Assembly: GCF_002933465.1 (NCBI RefSeq) | Contig: NZ_PSZE01000001.1 | Location: forward strand, 62,001-126,000 | DNA: 64,000 nucleotides | Origin: Nocardia nova | GTDB lineage: Bacteria; Actinomycetota; Actinomycetes; Mycobacteriales; Mycobacteriaceae | Direction: 5' to 3' | Shown: positions 49,621 through 57,700 of the stretch, piece after piece | Position numbering within the stretch: position 1 is the stretch's first letter | Layout: every line of letters starts with the position of its first letter | Notes under the pieces: model-generated | Database searches by the model: none | Seen by the model: the letters and a program-made list of their open reading frames with translations, nothing else | What the model was told of the DNA's origin: nothing | Program-made: the position numbers and the translations under genes

Positions 49621-50880
49621 ATGGTCGCGGATCGCAGCGAGGCCGGGCTCGCATCCGCGCGACCGGGTACCACCACGACGCCCCGGCGTCGGCCGAAGGA
49701 TCGCAAGGCACAGATCGTGCGGGTCGCCGCCCGCGCCTTCAGTGAACGTGGCTACCACCCGGTCGGCGTCGACGAGATCGCCGCCGAGGTGGGCATCTCG
49801 GGACCGGCGCTGTACCGCCACTTCGCCAACAAGTACGCGCTGCTGGTGGCCGCCGCCGAGGCCGGCGCCCAGCAACTGCTCGATGCTGCCAAGGCCGCCG
49901 ACACACCCGGGCTCGATCCGAAAGCGCGCCTCACCACGCTGATCCGCGCGCTGGCCGAACACACCATCGATGTCCGCCGCGAGGGCGGTCTGTACCGCTG
50001 GGAGCGTCGCTACCTCGAGCGGGCGGACCGCGCCCGCATCCGGGTGATCTACGACGAACTGCAAGATCTGATCGAATCCGCGGTCGCCGCGCTGCGACCG
50101 GAGGCGCCGGCCGCCGACGTCGAACTGCTGGCGACCGGCATGCTGGGCGTGATCGGCAGTATCACCGCGCATCGCACCGCCCTGTCCAACGCGCGGCTCA
50201 CCGATCTGATCCTCGATATGTGCTGGTCGCTCCTGCACACCGACCTGCCGCCGCTGCCGGATCCGGCGGCCACCGGGGCGCCGGTGCGCGGGTTGCCGCT
50301 GAGTTCCAAACGCGAACAGCTGCTCACCGAGGCGATCCGCATCTTCGGCCGCCAGGGCTATCACGAGGCCAGTATCGAGGAGATCGGCGCTGCCGTCGGG
50401 ATCAACGCGTCCAGCGTCTACCGCTATTTCTCGAGTAAATCCGATCTGCTGGCCGCCGCGTTCCACCGCACCGGGGAACGCGTCGCGATCGCGAATTCCG
50501 AGGCGCTGGCGGAGGCGACCAGCCGCTCCGATGCCGCGCTGCGCATCGCGGCACGGTTCGCGCGGCTGACCTTCTCGACGCCGGAGATCCTGCCGGTCTA
50601 CTTCGCCGAATTCTCGAATCTGCCCGCCGCCGAACAGCAGAAGCTGCGTTCGGTGCAGCGGCAGAACGTGCTCGAGTGGGCGCATCTGCTCGACGACGAC
50701 CCGGCCGAGGCGCGCTGCCGGGTCCATGCCGCCATTGCCCAGGTGGTCGATGTCGGGCGGCGTGTGCGCTTCGAGAATCGGCCGGAACATGTCGCCCGAG
50801 TGTGCGCGTTGATGGAAGCGGTTCTGCTGGGCTGGAATTCACCGGCGGAGGCGGCGCAGGGCGAACCGGTGGAAGCGTAG
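49621..50880 (+). CDS. Tandem TetR-family regulator (two TetR units in one chain)
   Basis: This 419-residue protein contains two complete TetR-like units. The first DNA-binding domain is at about 22-70 (IVRVAARAFSERGYHPVGVD, then VGISGPALYRHFANK). The second is at about 238-285 (LLTEAIRIFGRQGYHEASIE, then VGINASSVYRYFSSK). Each is followed by a helical ligand-type domain. Most TetR proteins are about 200 residues and act as dimers, so this fusion could bind DNA as an internal pseudo-dimer. The ATG at 49621 has GAAGGAGAGG upstream. Upstream direct repeats may be its site. The neighbouring aldehyde dehydrogenase homologue is convergent; regulators with this layout often control lipid or sterol genes, but no target is proven. 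Confidence 0.88.
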   Translation: MVADRSEAGLASARPGTTTTPRRRPKDRKAQIVRVAARAFSERGYHPVGVDEIAAEVGISGPALYRHFANKYALLVAAAEAGAQQLLDAAKAADTPGLDPKARLTTLIRALAEHTIDVRREGGLYRWERRYLERADRARIRVIYDELQDLIESAVAALRPEAPAADVELLATGMLGVIGSITAHRTALSNARLTDLILDMCWSLLHTDLPPLPDPAATGAPVRGLPLSSKREQLLTEAIRIFGRQGYHEASIEEIGAAVGINASSVYRYFSSKSDLLAAAFHRTGERVAIANSEALAEATSRSDAALRIAARFARLTFSTPEILPVYFAEFSNLPAAEQQKLRSVQRQNVLEWAHLLDDDPAEARCRVHAAIAQVVDVGRRVRFENRPEHVARVCALMEAVLLGWNSPAEAAQGEPVEA

Positions 50881-50903
50881 CGGTCCTGGCCTAGCTGCCA
50901 CGG

Positions 50904-52376
50904 CTAGAAGCCACTGTGGCGGGTCCGGAAGATCGCCCGCGTCAACCGCAGATGCCGCGGGTGCCGGTCGAAGCTCGACAGGTCCACCGGCGCCCGATAG
51001 CGCTTCTCCGCGATCGCCAGCGTCCGGCTGAATTCGCGCAACCCGGCCTCGCCGTGCGTATGCCCCTGCCCGTACTCGCCGACACCGCCGAAGGGCAGGG
51101 CCGGATTGGCGGCGTAGGCCATGGTCGAATTCACCGTCACCACACCGGTTCTGATGCGCTCGGCGAAGTCGGCGACACCCCGCACGTCGCGAGTGAACAC
51201 CGAGACCGCCAGTCCCTGATCGGCGGCGTTGATGCGGTCGATCGCCTCGTCGATATTCGCCACCCGATTCACGATCAGCACCGGCCCGACCGCCTCCGCG
51301 GTGATCGCCTGGCTGTCCTCGGGCACGTCGGTCAGCACGATCGGCTCGATATACGGTTCGCGAATCGATTCCAGACCGCCCACCACGGCCCGGCCGCCGC
51401 GCGCGATCGCGTCCTTGACCTGGCGGCGGACCACATCGACCTGAGCATCCATGATCATCGGCCCGTAGGATGCCTTGCGATCGCCACCGGGACGCAGCGA
51501 ACGCGCCTGGGCGACGACTCTTTCCAGAAACGGTTCGTAGACCGATTCCGCGACGTAGGCCCGCTGGATACCGGCCGGGCTCTGCCCCGCGTTGGACATG
51601 GCACCGAACACCGCCGCCTCGGCCGCGGTGTCGAGTTTGGCGTCGACGTGCACGATCATCGTGCCTTTGCCGGCCTTCTCGACCACGACGGGAGTCAGGG
51701 TGGGTGCGCACAGTTCGATCACCTCGCGCGCACCGGCCTCCGAGCCGGCGTAGGCGATCTTGTCGACCCGCGCGCGGCACAACTCGGCACTCGTGGCGCT
51801 GGTTCCGGTGATCGCCTGCAAAACAGGTTTGTTCGGCGCCAGTGCCGCCCAGCTGTCGGCCAGCCACACGCCGACACCCGGGGTGAGCTCACTGGGTTTG
51901 AACACCACCGCGTTGCCGGCGGCCATCGCATAGGCGATCGAGCCCATCGGGGTGAACACCGGATTGTTCGGTGAGCCGAGCACCCCGACCACGCCCAGCG
52001 GCAGATAGCCCACCGACGCGCGCTGATTGCGGGTGAGCCAGGTCGAGGCGAGTTTGCTTCGCCCCAAGAGCTTCTCCGCATTGCGCGCGGCCCAGTTCAG
52101 ATGTTCCACGGCGAGCATGATCTCGATCGCGGCGTCGACGCCCGGCTTACCCGACTCGGTGCAGATCAGTTCGGCCAGTTCGCCGGCATTGCGGGCGATA
52201 CTGCGCTTCCATTCCAGCAACCAGCGCTTGCGTCCAGCGAATCCGATTGCCGCCCACCAGGTCTCGGCCGACCGGGCGGCGCGCACGACGTCGGTGACCG
52301 CAGCCGCGTCCAGGATCGGATATTCCCCGACGAGCTCCCCGGTGCGTGGATCGTGGGACTTCAGCATCTCGGCCAT
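50904..52376 (-). CDS. Aldehyde dehydrogenase homologue lacking the catalytic cysteine
   Basis: This 490-residue protein is full length for the NAD(P)-dependent aldehyde dehydrogenase superfamily. The cofactor region (GVVGVLGSPNNPVFTPMGSI, VFKPSELTP), the general-base region VVVEKAGKGTMIV and the C-terminal PFGGVGEYGQGHTHGE are in place. The nucleophile segment reads NAGQSPAGIQR near residue 262, where the family has GQxC, so proline replaces the essential cysteine. It is therefore probably not a normal dehydrogenase. It may be a binding or structural protein, or act by another mechanism. The frame is intact and conserved elsewhere, so it is not a simple decayed gene. It is convergent with the TetR fusion. 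Confidence 0.87.
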   Translation of the reverse strand: MAEMLKSHDPRTGELVGEYPILDAAAVTDVVRAARSAETWWAAIGFAGRKRWLLEWKRSIARNAGELAELICTESGKPGVDAAIEIMLAVEHLNWAARNAEKLLGRSKLASTWLTRNQRASVGYLPLGVVGVLGSPNNPVFTPMGSIAYAMAAGNAVVFKPSELTPGVGVWLADSWAALAPNKPVLQAITGTSATSAELCRARVDKIAYAGSEAGAREVIELCAPTLTPVVVEKAGKGTMIVHVDAKLDTAAEAAVFGAMSNAGQSPAGIQRAYVAESVYEPFLERVVAQARSLRPGGDRKASYGPMIMDAQVDVVRRQVKDAIARGGRAVVGGLESIREPYIEPIVLTDVPEDSQAITAEAVGPVLIVNRVANIDEAIDRINAADQGLAVSVFTRDVRGVADFAERIRTGVVTVNSTMAYAANPALPFGGVGEYGQGHTHGEAGLREFSRTLAIAEKRYRAPVDLSSFDRHPRHLRLTRAIFRTRHSGF

Positions 52377-52843
52377 TGGCCACCCTCTCGCCGGCGGAGA
52401 CCTCGGCAGTCGTTCGACGTGTGCACCAGCAGCGGGCGGGCGACGATGCCGCGGGAGGGTGCGGACGAATCGGATACCGCTCCCCTGGTCGTCAGACTAT
52501 GGTGCCCTCCGGGCGGGCGACAACAACCGGAACATCCTACGAACCATCCGGTCCGCGTCCGGACCAGCGACAATGGTGATCGGAGCCGATTGGGCGCCGG
52601 AAGTGTGAGCAACGCCACAGATCGCGGGCGCTGCAACATTTCGACTACACCACGTTTCAGATCGCGGTAGAACCTACCGCGATGGAAAAATTCGGGGACG
52701 CGAGCGGCGCCCCGAATCCGCGGCACCGACGGCCGCGCAGCCGGACGAAGTAACATCGCGCCCGATGGAAGGTATCCATCAACCGGGACAAAGATCAGCG
52801 TTCCGGACAATCCGGTCGCGGCCCGGCCGATAGTGGAGAGTTG
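52377..52843. promoter_or_regulatory. Divergent intergenic region with a 10-bp inverted repeat
   Basis: This 467-base gap between the dehydrogenase homologue and the ABC exporter has no convincing gene. Its one clear element is the perfect inverted repeat ATCGCGGTAG-AAC-CTACCGCGAT (52661-52683) followed by an A-run. It could be a repressor site or a transcript hairpin upstream of the exporter. Confidence 0.5.
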
Positions 52844-53971
52844 ATGCCGAGTTTGGACAACGCAGAATCGCACACACCGCGTGAGGATTCGGGCGCCACC
52901 GACGCGGCAGCGTCCCGGACAGGCACCGACGCGGCAGCGTCCCGGACAGGCACCGACGCGGCAGCGTCCCGGACAGGCACCGACGCCGCCGGCGGTGCCG
53001 GTAGTGCTGTGCGCGCTTCGGGTGGTGATCCGGCCGTCGTGGTCGACGATGTGCGCAAATCCTTCGGCGAGGTGCGGGCGCTGCAGGGCATCAGCTTCAC
53101 CGCCGCCCGCGCCTCGGTGCTGGGCATCCTCGGACCCAACGGCGCCGGCAAGACCACCATGGTGAAGGTCCTGTCCACTCTGCTGCGGCCCGATTCGGGC
53201 AGCGCCTGGGTGGCCGGGCACGACGTGGTCGCCGATGCGGCCGGGGTGCGGCGCTCGATCATGATGACCGGGCAGTACGCGGCGCTGGACGAGAATCTCT
53301 CCGGCCGCGAGAACCTGGAACTGTTCGGCCGGCTGATGGGTCTGCCCAAGAAGGACGCTCGCCACCGCGCCGACACTCTGCTCGAGGAGTTCGATCTCGT
53401 CGGCGCCGGTAAGCGCGCGGTCCGGCACTACTCCGGCGGTATGCGCCGCCGCGTCGACATCGCCTGCGGGCTGGTGGTGCGCCCGGAGGTGGTCTTCCTC
53501 GACGAGCCGACCACCGGCCTGGACCCGCGCAGCCGCCAGGGTGTGTGGGATCTGGTCAACGCGCTCAAGGAGCAGGGCATCACGGTGCTGCTGACCACGC
53601 AGTATCTGGAAGAGGCCGACATTCTCAGCGACAACATCATCGTCATCGACAAGGGCACGGTGATCGCCGAGGGCACCGCCGACGAACTCAAGGAGAAGAC
53701 CGGCGGCAGCTACTGCGAGGTGGTCCCGCTGGATCCGACGCAGCTGCGCAAGGCGGTGACCGCCCTCGGGGAGCTGGTACCCGAGGCGCTGCAGCACGAA
53801 TTCGCCGGCGACCGGATTTCCATTCCGGCCCCCGACGGGGCGAGCACCCTGGCCGAGGCGGTACGCCGCATCGACGCGGCGGGCCTGGAACTGGCCGATA
53901 TCGCGCTGCGGCGGCCCTCGCTCGACGACGTGTTCCTGTCCATCACCGGTCATTCCGGCGGACATCGGTGA
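52844..53971 (+). CDS. ABC exporter ATPase, DrrA type
   Basis: This is a 375-residue ATPase of the daunorubicin-resistance (DrrA) family. A disordered N-terminus with a threefold repeat (residues about 18-48) precedes the domain. Walker A GPNGAGKTT lies near 100, signature YSGGMRRRVDIA near 195 and Walker B VVFLDEPTTGLD near 215. The C-terminal extension is typical for DrrA. It energises the two following permeases for export of a lipid or drug-like compound. The ATG at 52844 has GGAGAG just upstream. The stop overlaps the next start (GTGA). A MerR regulator lies downstream on the other strand. Confidence 0.92.
   Translation: MPSLDNAESHTPREDSGATDAAASRTGTDAAASRTGTDAAASRTGTDAAGGAGSAVRASGGDPAVVVDDVRKSFGEVRALQGISFTAARASVLGILGPNGAGKTTMVKVLSTLLRPDSGSAWVAGHDVVADAAGVRRSIMMTGQYAALDENLSGRENLELFGRLMGLPKKDARHRADTLLEEFDLVGAGKRAVRHYSGGMRRRVDIACGLVVRPEVVFLDEPTTGLDPRSRQGVWDLVNALKEQGITVLLTTQYLEEADILSDNIIVIDKGTVIAEGTADELKEKTGGSYCEVVPLDPTQLRKAVTALGELVPEALQHEFAGDRISIPAPDGASTLAEAVRRIDAAGLELADIALRRPSLDDVFLSITGHSGGHR
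52897..52986 (+). repeat. 27-bp perfect tandem repeat, three copies plus nine bases
   Basis: Three identical 27-base units (52897-52923, 52924-52950, 52951-52977) and the first nine bases of a fourth lie in frame within the exporter ATPase gene. Each encodes TDAAASRTG in the disordered N-terminus. Perfect identity points to recent slippage. Confidence 0.95.
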
Positions 53972-54777
53972 GCGCACCGGTGGCCGCCGAGGCTCGCCTC
54001 TTCGCGCAGATGCCCGAGGCGCGGATCTCCAGCTTGGCCCAGTGGCGGGCGCTGACCGGGCGGATCGTGCGCACGATGGCGACCAAGGGTGAGCTGGTCG
54101 TCGCGGTGATCACGCCGCTGGTGTTCACCCTCGGGTTCTATCTGCCGCTGCGGTATGTGATGCAGTTCCGCGGCATCGACTACGCGCAGTTCGTAATGCC
54201 GATCATCGTGCTGCAGACCATGTCGTTCACCATGATGTCGAATGCGCAGATCGCGGCGTTCGAATCGATGACCGGTCTGCACACCCGCATGCAGACCATG
54301 CCGATCGGCCCGATGGTTCCGCTGGTCTCGCGCATCTGCGCGGGTCTGGTGCGTTCGGTGACCTCGCTGATCGCGGCCTTGATCTTCGGATACATGATCG
54401 GTTTCCGGTTCACCGCCGGAGTCGGCCAGGCCCTACTGTTCTGCGCGTTCTCGCTGGCCGTCGGCACTGTGCTGGCCATCGGCGCGGACGCGCTGGGCAG
54501 TTTCACCAAGAGCCCGGAGGCGCTGAGTCAGGCACTGACGCTGCCGACGCTGATTCTCGGCATGCTGTCGTGTGGCTTCGTGCCGGAGTCCGGATTCCCG
54601 GCGTGGATTCGGCCGTTCGCGCGCAATCAGCCGGTCTCCCAGTTCTCCTTCGCCCTGCGGGATATGGCCGCGGGCGGAGTGAGCTGGCATGTGCTGTGGG
54701 TGCCGGTGGTGTGGTTGATCAGTCTGGCGGCGGCGTTCGTACCGCTGGCGGTGTGGGCGAGCGTGAGGCGATCGTGA
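53968..54777 (+). CDS. ABC-2 type permease, DrrB type
   Basis: This 269-residue integral membrane protein has about six hydrophobic spans and a cytoplasmic N-terminus of about 45 residues. LVVAVITPLVFTLGFYLPL starts the first span. The late segment GFVPESGFPAWIRPFARNQP, with its conserved proline-rich loop, matches ABC-2 permeases of DrrB type. The GTG start overlaps the ATPase stop by four bases, and its own stop overlaps the next permease, so the three are one translational unit. The exported compound is unknown. Confidence 0.9.
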   Translation: MSAPVAAEARLFAQMPEARISSLAQWRALTGRIVRTMATKGELVVAVITPLVFTLGFYLPLRYVMQFRGIDYAQFVMPIIVLQTMSFTMMSNAQIAAFESMTGLHTRMQTMPIGPMVPLVSRICAGLVRSVTSLIAALIFGYMIGFRFTAGVGQALLFCAFSLAVGTVLAIGADALGSFTKSPEALSQALTLPTLILGMLSCGFVPESGFPAWIRPFARNQPVSQFSFALRDMAAGGVSWHVLWVPVVWLISLAAAFVPLAVWASVRRS

Positions 54778-55640
54778 GCAGTCTGACCATCGATGCCACC
54801 GAGGCGTCGCCGGAAACTCTCGGCTGGAAGACGCCGCTGCCCAGGGTCGCGGCCCGCTCCGAGCGGTCGGTCGCGACCTGGGCGCGGCACAGCCTGATCC
54901 AGTGCAAGCGGTTGCTGATGGTGTGGGCGCGCGACCCCGCGACCACCATTCAGACACTGATCTACCCGGCCCTGACTTTGCTGATGTTCCGGATCGTGCT
55001 CGGCGATTCGATCACCGCGGCCACCGGCATGCCCAGCGTCTACGGGACGGTCCCCCTGATCACCCTGGTGGCGGCGATGTCCGGAGCGGTGGTCAGTGCG
55101 CTGGGCTTCAAGACCGAGAAGTACACCGGCCTGCTCGGCCGTTTCTGGACGATGCCGATCCACCGGGCCGCCGGACTCACCGGGCGACTGCTGGCCGAGG
55201 CGCTGCGCGTCCTGGTGACCACGCTGTTCGTGGTCGCGGTCGGCGTCTGCATCGGCTTCCGCTTCTGGAACGGCCCGCTGGCCTCGCTGGCCATGATCGG
55301 CATTCCGGTGCTGTTCGGCGTGGGCTTCGCGGTGATGGTGACCGCCCTGGCCACCGTCTCCGAGGGCGTGATGCTGGTCAATATCGTCAGCATCATCAAC
55401 ACCCTGCTGATGTTCTTCAACTCCGGCTTCGTCCCGGTCTTCGCCTACCCCACCTGGTTGCAGAAGGTCGTGGAAAACCAGCCCATGAGCACCGCCATCG
55501 ACGCCATGCGCGGACTCTGCTGGGACGGCCCCGTCGCCGAACCCCTGTGGAAGACCCTCGCCTGGGTGCTCGGCATGATCGTGGTCTTCGGCTACCCGGC
55601 CGTGCGAGGCTACCGCCGCGCCGCGGAGACGGGGGCGTAA
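54774..55640 (+). CDS. ABC-2 type permease, DrrC type
   Basis: This 288-residue second permease of the exporter has about six membrane spans. The block NSGFVPVFAYPTWLQKVVEN near residue 215 parallels the proline loop of the partner permease, so the two arose by duplication and likely form a heterodimer. Its GTG start overlaps the upstream stop. In mycobacteria DrrABC moves complex lipids such as phthiocerol dimycocerosates. Here a cell-wall lipid, a siderophore or an antibiotic are all possible. Confidence 0.9.
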   Translation: MSSLTIDATEASPETLGWKTPLPRVAARSERSVATWARHSLIQCKRLLMVWARDPATTIQTLIYPALTLLMFRIVLGDSITAATGMPSVYGTVPLITLVAAMSGAVVSALGFKTEKYTGLLGRFWTMPIHRAAGLTGRLLAEALRVLVTTLFVVAVGVCIGFRFWNGPLASLAMIGIPVLFGVGFAVMVTALATVSEGVMLVNIVSIINTLLMFFNSGFVPVFAYPTWLQKVVENQPMSTAIDAMRGLCWDGPVAEPLWKTLAWVLGMIVVFGYPAVRGYRRAAETGA

Positions 55641-55669
55641 GCCGCGACGGGGAACTCCGGTGGTTGTCG

Positions 55670-56044
55670 CTACGACGCCGTGCGGGCGCAGCCGCGTAGT
55701 TCGCCGATGTAGGTGGTCATGGCGTCGCGGTTGCGGGTGAGCAGGTCGATACGCTGGGTCAGGCGGTCGCGCTGATGTTCGAGGGTGGCGATGATCTCCG
55801 GTGTGGCGTCGGCGAAATGGATGTCGCGCGGATCGTCCAGGCAGGGCAGGATCTGCTTGATGATCCGGGTGGGCAGGCCCGCGTCCAGTAATCCGCGGAT
55901 GTGCAGGATCTGATCGACCAGGCGCTCGTCGTAGTCGCGATAGCCGTTGGCACAGCGGCGCACCCGGATCAGCCCCTGCTCCTCGTAGTAGCGCAGCAGC
56001 CGCCGGGAGGTATCGGTCCGCTCCGCCAACTCGCCGATTCGCAT
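55670..56044 (-). CDS. MerR-family transcriptional regulator
   Basis: This 124-residue protein has an N-terminal MerR winged helix (MRIGELAERTDTSRRLLRYY, then RCANGYRDYDE) and a coiled-coil helix after residue 75. Two cysteines lie in the mid region (PCLDD) and near the end (RGCARTAS), not arranged as a classic metal site. It resembles drug- or stress-responding MerR proteins. It is convergent with the DrrABC-type exporter, 29 bases apart, and could control it through the 52661 inverted repeat, which is untested. ATG 56044 has GAGG upstream; a start 16 codons earlier is possible. Confidence 0.85.
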   Translation of the reverse strand: MRIGELAERTDTSRRLLRYYEEQGLIRVRRCANGYRDYDERLVDQILHIRGLLDAGLPTRIIKQILPCLDDPRDIHFADATPEIIATLEHQRDRLTQRIDLLTRNRDAMTTYIGELRGCARTAS

Positions 56045-56195
56045 ATGCTCTACCTCACAACGACTTTCGGTTGACCTTCGCACCTGTGTCAAGCTTCGAC
56101 GATACCGGCATGAGCACAGACATCACACTGTAGGGCTACTCACCGATCACCGATCCGATCCAACGGAATTCGCGCCGGCGCGCTGCTGAATTCCG

Positions 56196-56333
56196 ATGTG
56201 GGCGAACGGTATCCGCAGATCGGTCCGGCACCGCTATCTGGACGAGGCGCTCGAGTACGTGGTGGACCATCCGGGCGTGTGGGTGACCACCAGCGATGAG
56301 ATCGCGGCGCACTATCGACGGACGACGGCGTGA
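56196..56333 (+). pseudogene. Remnant of a polysaccharide deacetylase gene (C-terminal fragment)
   Basis: A 45-codon frame encodes RHRYLDEALEYVVDHPGVWV and then a TTSDEIAAHYR segment, closely like the conserved end of NodB-type polysaccharide deacetylases. An in-frame TGA at 56187 and the lack of the catalytic NodB core upstream show that only the 3' end remains. It lies between the MerR and Nramp genes and may mark an old deletion. Confidence 0.5.
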
Positions 56334-56339
56334 CGGCCG

Positions 56340-57587
56340 CTATCGACCGGCCACGGTCAGATAGATCAGCAGCAGGTTCAGCGCACTGATCACGGCGGCG
56401 ATCAGCCACGCGGCCACGGTGGTCGCCCGATGATTGGCGTCCGCGCCCATCAGGCTGCGATCACCGGTGAACCGCACCAGCGGGATCAGCGCGAACGGGA
56501 TGCCGAAGGACAACACCACCTGCGAGACGATCAGCGCGCGGGTCGGGTCCACGCCTGCGGCGAGGATGAGCAGGGCGGGGATCAGCGTGACCACGCGGCG
56601 CAGCAGCAGCGGCACCTTGCGGCGCAGCAGCCCGTCCATGATCATCGCGCCGGCGTAGGCGCCCACCGAGGTGGAGGCCAGGCCGGAGGCCAGCAGGGCC
56701 ACGGCCAGCAGCAGCGCGGCCCAGGGACCGAGGACCTCCCGGACCGCGGCGTGGGCGGATTCGATCGAGTCGACATCGCGGCCACCGAGCGTGGCGGCGG
56801 CCATCAGCAGCATCGCGAGGTTGACCGCACCGGCGATGATCATGGCCAGGCCGACGTCCATCCGGGTCGCGCGCAACAAGCGACTGCGGCGCGGGCCCGG
56901 CTCGGTGCGGCCGTGCCGGTCGCGGGTGAGGCCGGAGTGCAGATAGATGGCGTGCGGCATGACCGTGGCGCCGATCATCGCGGCGGCGAGCAGGACGCTC
57001 TGCGCCCCGTCGAAACCCGGCACGAGCCCGCCGGCCACCCCGGAGGGCGAGGGCGGCGAGATCACCACACCGGCCAGGAACCCGATCGCGATCACCGCCA
57101 GCAGGCCGATGATCACGCGCTCGAAGGGCTGCTGCCCACGGCGGTTCTGCACGGCCAGCAGGGCCATCGACACCACACCGGTGATCACGCCGCCGAGCAG
57201 CAGCGGCAGGCCGAACAGCAGGTTCAAGGCGATCGCGCCACCGACGACTTCGGCGAGATCGGTTGCCATCGCGGTCAATTCGGCCTGACCCCAATAGGCC
57301 AGCCGGACCGGGCGCCCGGCTCGTTCGCGCACGATCTGTGGTAGCGAGCGACCGGTCACCACGCCCAGTTTCGCCGACAGATACTGCACCAGCGCGGCCA
57401 TCACATTCGCCATGACGACCACCCACACCAGCAGATAGCCGTACTCCGCGCCGGCGCTGATATTGGAGGCCACATTCCCGGGATCGACATAGGCGATCGC
57501 CGCCACGAAAGCCGGGCCCAGCAGCACTACGAGCGAACGCAGCCGGTTCCGGCGCGTCGGCGCGGACTCGGCGGTGATCGCACTCAT
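56340..57587 (-). CDS. mntH: Nramp-family divalent metal transporter (Mn/Fe)
   Basis: This 415-residue protein has about eleven membrane spans. The metal-binding DPGN of the first helix (AYVDPGNVASNISAG, near residue 37) and the MPH of helix six (IGATVMPHAIYLHS, near 220) are intact, so proton-driven uptake of manganese or ferrous iron is expected. ATG 57587 gives normal length; earlier sequence in frame is not homologous. No clear MntR or IdeR box was found just upstream. It ends seven bases from the deacetylase remnant. Confidence 0.92.
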   Translation of the reverse strand: MSAITAESAPTRRNRLRSLVVLLGPAFVAAIAYVDPGNVASNISAGAEYGYLLVWVVVMANVMAALVQYLSAKLGVVTGRSLPQIVRERAGRPVRLAYWGQAELTAMATDLAEVVGGAIALNLLFGLPLLLGGVITGVVSMALLAVQNRRGQQPFERVIIGLLAVIAIGFLAGVVISPPSPSGVAGGLVPGFDGAQSVLLAAAMIGATVMPHAIYLHSGLTRDRHGRTEPGPRRSRLLRATRMDVGLAMIIAGAVNLAMLLMAAATLGGRDVDSIESAHAAVREVLGPWAALLLAVALLASGLASTSVGAYAGAMIMDGLLRRKVPLLLRRVVTLIPALLILAAGVDPTRALIVSQVVLSFGIPFALIPLVRFTGDRSLMGADANHRATTVAAWLIAAVISALNLLLIYLTVAGR

Positions 57588-57700
57588 GAAAAATACTTTA
57601 CGGCCAACCGAACTTTTTAGTGCGCCAGCCCCTGGAAAATGGCGAATCCGCCCCGATCGCGACGGCGACAGAGGCGGACTCGGTGGTTCGTTCGGGGCGG

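Noticed and set aside
52897..52986. Possible CRISPR array
   Set aside because: The 27-base units are contiguous with no spacers and are in frame within an ABC ATPase gene.
52361..53977. Minus-strand frame opposite the exporter ATPase
   Set aside because: It is antisense to Walker and signature motifs on the plus strand and has no recognisable domain.
57588..57630. Metal-responsive palindrome before the Nramp gene
   Set aside because: An AT-rich stretch with CGG/CCG symmetry is present, but arm matches are too weak to call an MntR or IdeR site.
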